Part shown: one piece after another, positions 55,623 through 64,000 of the stretch
Position numbering within the stretch: the stretch's first letter is position 1
Layout of the letters: the number at the start of each line of letters is the position of its first letter
DNA from: Pseudomonas marincola
GTDB taxonomy: Bacteria; Pseudomonadota; Gammaproteobacteria; Pseudomonadales; Pseudomonadaceae
Direction: 5' to 3'
Assembly: GCF_900116605.1 (NCBI RefSeq)
Contig: NZ_FPBC01000003.1
Span: 248,001-312,000 of the forward strand
DNA: 64,000 bases
Translations under genes and position numbers: made by a program
Notes under the pieces: generated by a model
What the model saw: the letters and a program-made list of their open reading frames with translations, nothing else
Databases searched by the model: none
Told to the model about the DNA's origin: nothing

Positions 55623-57074
55623 TCAGTACTGCGGATTGCCGTGCATTTGCGCCTCGGCGGCTTTGGCCAGATCTGGCGGCAGGAAGTCTTTATCCGGATT
55701 GTAGTCCGGCTTGAGGTAAGCACCCAGCGCTTCCAGGTCGCCCGGACTGAGGGTGCCGGCGGCCTGCTTGAGGCGCAGGTTGTTGAGGATGTAGTCGTAA
55801 CGGGCATCGTTGTAGTTGCGCACCGAGCTGTACAGCTGACGCTGGGCGTCGAGGACGTCCACGATGTTGCGCGTGCCCACCTGATAACCGATTTGAGTCG
55901 CCTCAAGTGCGCTCTGGTTGGAGATGATCGACTGCTTACGCGCCTGTACAGTTTCTACGTCGGTGTTCACGGCGCGGTGGAAGTTGCGTGTGTCCTGAAC
56001 GATCTTGCGACGCAGGCTTTCGCGCAGCTGCTCGGTCTGGTCGAGGCGCTGATAGGCTTCGCGTACCTGCGAGCTGGTCAGGCCGCCGCTGTAGATCGGG
56101 ATATTCAACTGCAGGCCGAGAGTGGTTTGCGAAACATCGCTGCCGTACGGCTGAGCGCCTGTCGGAATACCGGTGTTGGTAAAGCCAAGGCTGTCGTTGT
56201 CGCCTTGCTCGTAACTAGCCACTGCATCGAGTGTCGGCGCGTGACCGGCCTTGCGCTGACGCAGGGTTTCGTTGGCAGCGTCCACGGCAAAGTTGCTGGC
56301 TTGCAGATTGAGGTTCTGTGCGGCAGCCGTATCGACCCAGGCCTTGGCATCATTTGGCGTCGGGGCGAGGATGGGCAGCGTGTGTTTGATGCCTTCGATC
56401 GAGGTGTAGTCACGGTTGGTCAGGGTCATCAAGGCTTGAAAAGCATCATCAACCTGGCGCTGCGCAATAATCCGGTTGGCGCGTGCGGTGTCGTAACCGG
56501 CTTGCGCTTCGAGTACGTCGGTTTTGTCTGACAAGCCAACTTCAAAGCGCTCATTGGACTGATCGAGTTGGCGCTTGAACGCCGCTTCTTCGGCCTTGGT
56601 TGATGCCAGTGTGTCCTGCGCGCGCAGCACGGCGAAGTAAGTCTCGGCACTCGAAAGAATCAGGTTCTGTTCGGTGGCGGACAAATCCAGTGCAGCCTGC
56701 TCGCTGGTCGCTTCGGCAGCTTGCAGTTGATACCAGCGATCCGCACGGAACAGCGGCTGGCTCAGGTTGGCCTGATAGCTGGTGCCGCTGCGCGACAGCG
56801 TGGTTGAAGGCTGGTCGAGCGAGGTCCGGGTATTACCCACGGTTGCACCACCCGTCAGGTTTGGCAGTAAGCCCGCCCGCGCCTGAGGAACAACTTCGCG
56901 GCGCGCCTGATAGTCAGCGCGCGCAGCTGCCAGATCAGCGTTGTTGTTGGCTGCTTCGTTATAGACCGATACCAGGTCCGTTTTAGTTGTCAGCGGGACA
57001 TGGGCTTGTTCTGCCCAAGCCGAGCCTACCGAAGCAGAGGCAACAGCGAGTGCCAAGGTGAGTCTGCGCAGCAT
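55623..57074 (-). CDS. opmH: TolC-family outer membrane channel (OpmH-like)
   Basis: A 483-residue TolC-type outer membrane factor for type I secretion and efflux. The signal peptide is residues 1-21, ending SAWA. Two internal repeats of long coiled helices are visible, the first opening DLVSVYNEAANNNADLAAARADY near 33-55, the second ending in NIVDVLDAQRQLYSSVRNYNDARYDYI near 413-439. The position just before thiC matches PA4974 (OpmH). Only this component is present; no adaptor or pump gene is adjacent. Confidence 0.9.
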   Translation of the reverse strand: MLRRLTLALAVASASVGSAWAEQAHVPLTTKTDLVSVYNEAANNNADLAAARADYQARREVVPQARAGLLPNLTGGATVGNTRTSLDQPSTTLSRSGTSYQANLSQPLFRADRWYQLQAAEATSEQAALDLSATEQNLILSSAETYFAVLRAQDTLASTKAEEAAFKRQLDQSNERFEVGLSDKTDVLEAQAGYDTARANRIIAQRQVDDAFQALMTLTNRDYTSIEGIKHTLPILAPTPNDAKAWVDTAAAQNLNLQASNFAVDAANETLRQRKAGHAPTLDAVASYEQGDNDSLGFTNTGIPTGAQPYGSDVSQTTLGLQLNIPIYSGGLTSSQVREAYQRLDQTEQLRESLRRKIVQDTRNFHRAVNTDVETVQARKQSIISNQSALEATQIGYQVGTRNIVDVLDAQRQLYSSVRNYNDARYDYILNNLRLKQAAGTLSPGDLEALGAYLKPDYNPDKDFLPPDLAKAAEAQMHGNPQY

Positions 57075-57285
57075 TGGTTTTTCCTAGGTTCGATGTTAGT
57101 CAGCAAGGCTAAGGTTAGCTGCCATAAGGGTCAAGATGAGGCCCTGCCGCAGAGAGTGTAGTTTGCAACAAGCTATGTTGCTTCACAGCAACAATCAATG
57201 AAAACTCGGCCGGTGAGTCACTTTACGACGAATTGGCCTCAAGGGGCTTGGTTTTCACCTGCACAGTTGTTTAGACTGAGCGCGT
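57075..57285. other. opmH-thiC intergenic region with a three-element inverted repeat
   Basis: This region should hold the promoters of opmH (minus) and thiC (plus). The segment 57165-57193 has the 6-base word GCAACA, its complement TGTTGC, then GCAACA again (57165-57170, 57176-57181, 57188-57193), so two mutually exclusive hairpins or two overlapping operator half-site pairs are possible. I saw no confident -10/-35 pair. Confidence 0.5.
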
Positions 57286-57380
57286 TCTTGTCGGGGTGCC
57301 CTAATTGAGGGGCTGAGATTGGCATATTGCCGGATCCCGTTGAACCTGATCAGGTTAAGGCCTGCGTAGGGAACAAGATG
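57286..57380 (+). ncRNA. TPP riboswitch (THI element) upstream of thiC
   Basis: The thi-box consensus is present: GGGGTGCC at 57293-57300, CTGAGAT at 57313-57319 and TTGAACCTGATCAGGTTAA near 57340-57358, closing with GCGTAGGGAACAAG. The outer helix pairs 57286-57291 with 57373-57378. It senses thiamine pyrophosphate and turns thiC down when the vitamin is plentiful. It lies about 110 bases before the thiC start. Confidence 0.96.
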
Positions 57381-57382
57381 TC

Positions 57383-57403
57383 CTCATCACCTGCCATGAT
57401 GAG
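57383..57403 (+). promoter_or_regulatory. Hairpin directly after the TPP aptamer
   Basis: A perfect 7-bp stem (57383-57389 with 57397-57403) and 7-base loop begin five bases beyond the aptamer closing helix. No T-run follows, so it is not a simple terminator; it may belong to the expression platform. Confidence 0.45.
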
Positions 57404-57485
57404 TCTCTCGGCACTCAATCCGTGCCCCCCGCGCCACCCGTCTCTGTTCAAGTTCGCTCCGACATACTACTCAGGAGAGTGTTAG

Positions 57486-59381
<1,896 letters not shown>

Positions 59382-59391
59382 TCCCAATAAA

Positions 59392-59420
59392 AGGTGCGCT
59401 GGCTTGATCGCCGCGCACCT
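59392..59420 (+). terminator. Hairpin after thiC
   Basis: An 8-bp stem (59392-59399 with 59413-59420) extended by GGC/GCC after a one-base bulge, 10 bases after the thiC stop. No T-run, so read-through into the transporter gene is possible. Confidence 0.45.
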
Positions 59421-59492
59421 GATTCGTGGTTTTAGAGCGCCGGGGTTACTGACTCCGGCTTTTGCTTATCTGTTGATCGAGATGCCTTGCGC

Positions 59493-60791
59493 ATGAAAAC
59501 TCCCAATACTTATTCACCTCATCTGGCGGTTCCGGCCGGGCAGCGCGTATTCGGCGGCCGTGACCTGTTCTCGCTGTGGTTCTCTCTGGGCATCGGCCTG
59601 ATGGTCTTGCAGCTTGGTGCTTTGCTCGCGCCGGGCCTGGGCATGAGCGGCGCGATGCTGGCCATTGCTTGCGGCACGGCGGTCGGCGTGTTGCTGCTCG
59701 GCGCGGTTGCGGTCATCGGCAGCGATACCGGGTTGGCTTCGATGGCAGCGCTCAAGCTGTCGCTGGGCAGCAAGGGGGCGGTGCTGCCCGCGCTGCTCAA
59801 TTTGCTGCAACTGGTCGGTTGGGGCGCATTCGAGATTATCGTCATGCGTGACGCTGCCAGCCTGTTGGCGGGCCGCGCATTCGGTGAGAACAGCCTGCTC
59901 ACCGAGCCGATGCTCTGGACCTTGCTGTTTGGTGCGCTGGCAACACTGTTGGCAGTGAGTGGCCCGCTGACGTTCGTGCGGCGGATTCTGCGCAAGTGGG
60001 GCATCTGGTTGTTGCTCGGGGCGTGCGTCTGGTTGACCTGGAACCTGTTCGACAAGGCCGACATGGCCGCGCTTTGGGCGCGCACCGGTGATGGTTCGAT
60101 GCCGTTTGCGCTGGGCTTTGACATTGCTATCGCCATGCCGTTGTCGTGGTTGCCGCTGATCGCCGATTACTCGCGCTTCGGCAAGAGTGCGCGCAGCGTA
60201 TTTGGCGGCACAGCCTGCGGATTCTTCCTGGGCAACTTCTGGCTGATGAGTCTCGGCGTGGCTTATACGCTGGCGTTCGCGGCAGATGCCGAGGTCAACA
60301 CCTTGTTGCTGGCGTTGGCGGGCGCGGGGCTGGGGATACCGTTACTGCTGATCCTGCTCGACGAGTCCGAGAATGCCTTTGCCGATATTCACTCGGCGGC
60401 GGTTTCCAGCGGGATTCTGCTGGCGGTCAAGGTCGAGTACCTGGCGCTGGCAATCGGTGCGCTGTGCACCTTGATCGCGCTGTTTGCGCCGTTGGCTGAA
60501 TACCAGAATTTTCTGCTGCTGATCGGCTCGGTGTTCGCGCCGTTGTTTGGCGTGGTGCTGGTCGACCACTTTATTCTGCGTCGTCGGCAGGTTCCGCAGG
60601 GAACATTGCCAGCATTGCGCTGGGATACCGTGGCGGCCTGGGGCTGTGGTGCGGTGATTTATCACCTGCTGAGCAATTTCTGGCCTGACGTGGGCGCAAC
60701 CCTGCCGGCGTTGTTAGCGGCGGCGGGGCTGCAGTTCGTGCTGGGAAAACTTAGCTCTCAGGCAAAAACTCTGGTTTCAGTATCCCCTTGA
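59493..60791 (+). CDS. cytX: Probable hydroxymethylpyrimidine transporter CytX (NCS1 family)
   Basis: A 432-residue NCS1 (purine/cytosine/thiamine-type) permease with about twelve helices. Family segments include VGWGAFEIIVMRDAA near 108-122 and MPLSWLPLIADYSRFGK near 213-229. CytX-type members take up HMP, and the place right after a riboswitch-controlled thiC supports that here (inference). The ATG at 59493 is chosen; a TTG two codons earlier is possible. Its last 41 bases overlap the end of the convergent lipoprotein gene. Confidence 0.85.
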   Translation: MKTPNTYSPHLAVPAGQRVFGGRDLFSLWFSLGIGLMVLQLGALLAPGLGMSGAMLAIACGTAVGVLLLGAVAVIGSDTGLASMAALKLSLGSKGAVLPALLNLLQLVGWGAFEIIVMRDAASLLAGRAFGENSLLTEPMLWTLLFGALATLLAVSGPLTFVRRILRKWGIWLLLGACVWLTWNLFDKADMAALWARTGDGSMPFALGFDIAIAMPLSWLPLIADYSRFGKSARSVFGGTACGFFLGNFWLMSLGVAYTLAFAADAEVNTLLLALAGAGLGIPLLLILLDESENAFADIHSAAVSSGILLAVKVEYLALAIGALCTLIALFAPLAEYQNFLLLIGSVFAPLFGVVLVDHFILRRRQVPQGTLPALRWDTVAAWGCGAVIYHLLSNFWPDVGATLPALLAAAGLQFVLGKLSSQAKTLVSVSP

Positions 60792-61488
60792 GCTGAGCGT
60801 ACGGAATGGTCAGCGACGGATGGCCATTCGAGTACGGGCCGAGGGTCAGTACATCGTATTTGAGCAGCAACTGGTCGCGCGTCAACGCAATGTTTTGCGT
60901 TTCGCGGAACGGCCAGTCCTTCACAAAGCTTGGGTCTTTATCCAGCTGATTCTTGGCCAGCCAACGCTTATGGGCTTGCTCGACTTGAGCCCAGAATGCC
61001 CCGGACCGGCTCGGCAGCAGAATATCGTTGAGGGTCAGCACCTTCCCTGTGTCGCGGTCGTAGTTGATGAAACCGCGACCGGGCATACCGTGATTGCCTC
61101 CCGTGTCGATGTAGCTGGAGAACTCAATCACCGCAACATCGTCATGTTGATCAATTAGCTTGGCCTGCAGATAGGTTTTCCAGCCTGGCTCGGCGTTTTG
61201 CAGGAAGTCTTTTTCAAACGACTCCAGCGAGGTGGGCTGCGGCGCGTCCGGTGAGTTTTGGGTCATGCTGAGCAGGCGCTTTTCAACCAGTTCATCCAGT
61301 TGTGGATTGTTGGCGAACTTCAGCGTGTCGATGTTCACCAGCGGGCAGGATTCACCCGCGCAGCCTGGCAGACGGTGCTCCCACGCCACGCGTTTAGGCT
61401 GCAGGGGTTCTTGTTGCGGCAGCAGGCTTTGGCAGCCACCGAGGATCAGGCCGAAACCTGCTATTGCGAGTAATTTGGTCAGGGACAT
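60751..61488 (-). CDS. Lipoprotein with DUF3298-type (RsiV-like) domain
   Basis: A 245-residue lipoprotein. The signal peptide ends in the lipobox LGGC with Cys19; Gln at +2 favours the outer membrane. The C-terminal part has YIDTGGNHGMPGRGFINYDRD near 143-163, NDILLPSR and YGPYSNGHPSLTIPY-like segments that fit the DUF3298/DUF4163 family seen in anti-sigma RsiV and lysozyme-binding proteins. Function unknown. The start at 61488 is fixed by the signal peptide. The 3' end overlaps cytX tail to tail. Confidence 0.85.
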   Translation of the reverse strand: MSLTKLLAIAGFGLILGGCQSLLPQQEPLQPKRVAWEHRLPGCAGESCPLVNIDTLKFANNPQLDELVEKRLLSMTQNSPDAPQPTSLESFEKDFLQNAEPGWKTYLQAKLIDQHDDVAVIEFSSYIDTGGNHGMPGRGFINYDRDTGKVLTLNDILLPSRSGAFWAQVEQAHKRWLAKNQLDKDPSFVKDWPFRETQNIALTRDQLLLKYDVLTLGPYSNGHPSLTIPYAQLKGILKPEFLPES

Positions 61489-61766
61489 TGAATTCTTCGT
61501 TGGCTGAATGAAGAGAATGCAGAGTTTACAAGGGTGTTGGAAGGTTTGGGCAAGGGCGCAAAGGGCTTCACATGATCCACAGGTTATCTGCTGATGGTGC
61601 GTTTTGACTGCACAAGCGTGCACGAGTTCGCAGCACATTACCTGATCTGGCCCATTGCCCGCCAACGGCTTGTGGCTTGCACCGGCGTACCACGTAAATT
61701 GGCTGCATAGCTGGGCGCGCAGAGTTAGGATGCGCGAAAGCAGCTAATGAATGAGATGAGACAACC

Positions 61767-62384
61767 ATGAGTGAACTGTTCAAAGCCGATGCGGACTCGC
61801 TGGAGATACTGCAGCGCGAAACTTGTTTCAAGGGCTTCTACCGGCTCGACCGACTGCGCCTGCGTCATCGCCAGTTCAGCGGCGCGATGGGCCCAGAGAT
61901 CAGTCGCGAACTGTTTGTTCGCCACGATGCGGTCTGCGTGCTGCCTTATGACGCGCAACGCGACGAAGTGGTGCTGATCGAGCAGTTTCGCGTTGGCGCG
62001 GCCGATAAAAGCGCCAGCCCGTGGTTACTTGAACTTGTGGCCGGTTTGATAGACAAAGACGAGCAGCCTGAAGAGGTGGCGCGCCGTGAGGCGGTAGAGG
62101 AAGCCGCGCTTGAGCTTGGGGCGCTGTGGCCCATCACTCAGTACTATCCTTCACCTGGTGGATCGGACGAACGTGTTCATCTGTTTATCGGCCGTTGCGA
62201 CAGTTCCAACGCCGGTGGAGTGCACGGTCTTGCTGAAGAGGGTGAAGATATCAAGGTGCATGTGTGGGCATTCGAGGATGCCTTGCAGGCCGTTAAAAAT
62301 GGCATTATCGACAATGCAGCGAGCATTATTGCGCTGCAATGGCTGGCGCTTAACCGCGCCGAAGTGAGGGGGATGTGGGTTTAA
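61767..62384 (+). CDS. nudF: ADP-ribose pyrophosphatase (Nudix)
   Basis: A 205-residue Nudix hydrolase that splits ADP-ribose to AMP and ribose 5-phosphate. The Nudix box begins GLIDKDEQPEEVARREAVEE near residues 93-112 and continues AALEL; the Gly usual after EEA is Ala, a mild deviation, while the metal-binding Glu residues are kept. It begins the nudF-DUF1249-cpdA-yqiA series, an order shared by many gammaproteobacteria. It overlaps the next gene by ten bases. Confidence 0.93.
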   Translation: MSELFKADADSLEILQRETCFKGFYRLDRLRLRHRQFSGAMGPEISRELFVRHDAVCVLPYDAQRDEVVLIEQFRVGAADKSASPWLLELVAGLIDKDEQPEEVARREAVEEAALELGALWPITQYYPSPGGSDERVHLFIGRCDSSNAGGVHGLAEEGEDIKVHVWAFEDALQAVKNGIIDNAASIIALQWLALNRAEVRGMWV

Positions 62385-62839
62385 ATTTGCTACGTGAGCG
62401 CTACCGGGTAGACCTGCTGGAACTGCAGGCCACCTGTGAGGCGAATTATGCTCGGCTGATGCGCTTGCTCCCGGCAATGCGCCAGGAGGAGGGCGTGCGC
62501 CGGATTGCTATCACCAGCGAGCAACACTCCATGGGCATGCTGGCGCTCAATGTGCTGGAAAACTGCCCTTACACCTCCACCATCGAGGTGAGTCAGGAAC
62601 ATAATCTGTCGTGGATGCCGGTGCCAACCTTAGAGGTTCGGGTGTATCACGATGCGCGCATGGCCGAAGTCATCAGTGCTCAGAGCGCCCGGCGCTTTCG
62701 CAGTATTTACCCGTATCCCAATGCGGCGATGCACCAACCGGACGAAAAAAACCAGCTCAACGTGTTTTTGGGTGAGTGGCTCAGCCACTGCCTTGAATGC
62801 GGGCATGAGCCGGAGCCGGTTTTAGTGGGCTCGCGCTAG
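62375..62839 (+). CDS. DUF1249 family protein (YqiB-like)
   Basis: A 154-residue protein of the DUF1249/YqiB family. It has YRVDLLELQATCEANYARLMRL-type N-terminal sequence, a middle with YHDARMAEVI near 89-98 and the tail QPDEKNQLNVFLGEWLSHCL near 121-140. Function unknown; always found between nudF and cpdA in enterics and pseudomonads. GTG start with a purine-rich GAGGGGG just upstream, overlapping nudF in another frame. Confidence 0.88.
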   Translation: MGLNLLRERYRVDLLELQATCEANYARLMRLLPAMRQEEGVRRIAITSEQHSMGMLALNVLENCPYTSTIEVSQEHNLSWMPVPTLEVRVYHDARMAEVISAQSARRFRSIYPYPNAAMHQPDEKNQLNVFLGEWLSHCLECGHEPEPVLVGSR

Positions 62840-62885
62840 GCAGGCCGGCCTACATTCAGAACAGTCTGAAATTCTGTGATACAGG

Positions 62886-62901
62886 CCCGCTTAGCGGGTT
62901 T
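62886..62901 (+). terminator. Short terminator-like hairpin after DUF1249 gene
   Basis: A 5-bp GC stem (62886-62890 with 62894-62898), TTA loop and only three T after it. Weak candidate. Confidence 0.35.
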
Positions 62902-62956
62902 ACTGCCATCTAAGCTAGCCTCCATACTTTAGCTATTCCGCTCAAGGAGATGGCTT

Positions 62957-63772
62957 TTGCCGAGCGCGCCGATGTCTAAAACCGATTCTTCAGTACTCAT
63001 CGTGCAACTTTCAGACAGTCATCTTCTTGAGGAAGAGGGCGGCAGATTGTTGGGCATGGATACTTACGACAGTTTGCAGCAAGTGGTCGACCGGGTTCTG
63101 CAAGAGCAGCCGGTGGTCGATCTTGTGCTGGCCACGGGCGATCTCTCACAGGATGGCAGCGAAGCCTCGTATCAGCGCTTCCGTGAGGTCAGCTCGGCCA
63201 TTGATGCGCCCGCGCGTTGGTTGCCAGGCAATCATGATGAAGTGCCGGCGATGCAGGCCGCCTGCGTTGCGACTCATCTGCTTGACCCGGTCGTGGATGT
63301 CGGCAACTGGCGGGTCATTGTGCTGGATTCCTCAATCCCAGGCGCTGTGCCTGGCTATTTGAGTGACCGACAACTGGCGCTGCTGGAGCGTGCCTTGAGC
63401 GAGGCGCCTGATCGCTATCATTTGATTACCCTGCATCATCACCCTGTGAGCATTGGTTGCCGCTGGATGGAGCCGATTGGCCTGCGCAATCCGGGCGCGC
63501 TGTTTGCTGTGCTGGACCGCTTTCCACAGGCGCGCGCCGTACTTTGGGGGCATGTGCATCAGGAGTTCGACCAGATGCGCGGCAACCTGCGCCTGCTGGC
63601 GTCGCCGTCCACCTGTGTGCAGTTCATGCCGGGCAGCGAAGACTTTCAGGTCGATACAACCGAGCCGGGGTATCGCTGGTTACGCTTGTACGACGACGGT
63701 CGCTTGGAAACTGGCGTGTCACGGGTGGCCGGGATCGATTACGTGGTCGACTACAGCGTTAAGGGCTATTAA
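62957..63772 (+). CDS. cpdA: 3',5'-cyclic AMP phosphodiesterase CpdA
   Basis: A 271-residue class III cAMP phosphodiesterase (calcineurin-like). All metal-site motifs are present: SDSHL near residues 19-23, GDLSQDG near 62-68, PGNHDE near 94-99, LHHHPV near 160-165 and GHVHQEFD near 199-206. It lowers cAMP and so restrains Vfr/CRP-dependent genes. The start is TTG at 62957 with AAGGAG seven bases upstream; an ATG five codons on lacks spacing to that site. Confidence 0.94.
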   Translation: MPSAPMSKTDSSVLIVQLSDSHLLEEEGGRLLGMDTYDSLQQVVDRVLQEQPVVDLVLATGDLSQDGSEASYQRFREVSSAIDAPARWLPGNHDEVPAMQAACVATHLLDPVVDVGNWRVIVLDSSIPGAVPGYLSDRQLALLERALSEAPDRYHLITLHHHPVSIGCRWMEPIGLRNPGALFAVLDRFPQARAVLWGHVHQEFDQMRGNLRLLASPSTCVQFMPGSEDFQVDTTEPGYRWLRLYDDGRLETGVSRVAGIDYVVDYSVKGY

Positions 63773-63835
63773 CTGCCAGCCGTCGTGCAGGTAGTCACTG
63801 CCTGTACGTCCGGCCCTGTTTCTCAGGGCTGGCGG
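63773..63835 (+). other. Predicted three-way RNA structure between cpdA and yqiA
   Basis: An outer 7-bp helix (63773-63779 with 63829-63835) would enclose an 8-bp hairpin (63784-63791 with 63801-63808) and a 5-bp hairpin (63814-63818 with 63824-63828). It starts right at the cpdA stop. No T-run; may be a 3' end structure or regulatory element. Confidence 0.4.
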
Positions 63836-63930
63836 TGCATCAGGCTTACGCTTTGCAACTTCTTGGGCTAGAGCCTGACCCTGTAAAGCTGCTACCGTTT
63901 GGCCTTATTAATCAATTCACTCGATAAACC

Positions 63931-64000
63931 ATGCCCGCCAGTCACCCCAGCATCCTTTATTTACACGGTCTGAACAGCTCGCCAGCCTCGCATAAAGCCA
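63931..64000 (+). CDS. yqiA: YqiA-like esterase, start only
   Basis: The first 23 codons of an alpha/beta-hydrolase, reading MPASHPSILYLHGLNSSPAS with the typical LHGLNSSP oxyanion-loop motif of the YqiA/YcfP esterases. The rest lies beyond the window. In pseudomonads it sits between cpdA and parE, which supports the call. Confidence 0.8.
   Translation, partial: MPASHPSILYLHGLNSSPASHKA

Overview
The window is chromosomal DNA from a gammaproteobacterium, almost certainly a Pseudomonas outside P. aeruginosa. Long runs of genes follow the order I remember from the P. aeruginosa PAO1 chromosome: selO, mscK, nhaP2, acyl-CoA dehydrogenase, rlmJ, msrA, dipA, aceFE, glnE, ilvE, waaFCGP and core kinases, carbamoyltransferase, wapH, wapR, waaL, msbA, hldE, then oxidoreductases, an SMR pump, a LysR regulator, waaA, opmH, thiC, a lipoprotein, nudF, a DUF1249 gene, cpdA and yqiA. 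I saw no tRNA, rRNA, insertion sequence, prophage or CRISPR array. Gene identities rest on reading the translations and on family knowledge, without any database search.

Left end (1-3.2 kb, minus strand). This is the promoter-proximal end of a cluster that looks like aryl-polyene (or related fatty-acid-like pigment) biosynthesis. It holds a ketosynthase-like chain-length factor, a lysophospholipid-type acyltransferase, two tandem acyl carrier proteins, a small membrane protein and an AMP-ligase cut by the window edge. The genes overlap or nearly touch, so they form one operon.

3.5-24 kb is housekeeping and stress: an orphan ParA ATPase, a tandem-domain universal stress protein, a hot-dog thioesterase, thioredoxin 2, an SLC13 permease, a YgeA-type racemase, SelO AMPylase, the MscK channel, the NhaP2 antiporter, an acyl-CoA dehydrogenase, an MFS/nitronate monooxygenase pair, RlmJ, MsrA and a DipA-like c-di-GMP phosphodiesterase with a degenerate GGDEF motif.

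24.4-33.3 kb is central metabolism: aceEF (pyruvate dehydrogenase E1 and a three-lipoyl-domain E2) diverges from glnE, which is followed by ilvE. The aceE-glnE interval carries two similar 15-bp inverted repeats 52 bp apart, probably operators.

33.4-49.8 kb is the LPS core region. Heptosyltransferases WaaF and WaaC, glucosyltransferase WaaG, the heptose kinase WaaP and two further kinase-like genes are followed by a carbamoyltransferase and three glycosyltransferases. An oppositely oriented waaL and pseudokinase-like gene come next, then msbA (flippase) and hldE (ADP-heptose precursor supply). Together these make, phosphorylate, carbamoylate, cap and export the core. Compared with PAO1 as I remember it, one kinase gene and the mig-14/dnpA/ssg block are missing and one GT2 gene is extra.

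49.8-64 kb holds an uncharacterised conserved gene, an aldo/keto reductase and FAD oxidoreductase pair, an EmrE-like pump, a LysR regulator, waaA (Kdo transferase) and opmH (TolC-like). A TPP riboswitch then controls thiC with a probable HMP transporter gene cytX, followed by a DUF3298-type lipoprotein, nudF, a DUF1249 gene, cpdA and the first codons of yqiA. Many intergenic gaps hold long perfect hairpins, mostly without a U-tract; two canonical terminators are clear (after aceF, and between waaA and opmH).
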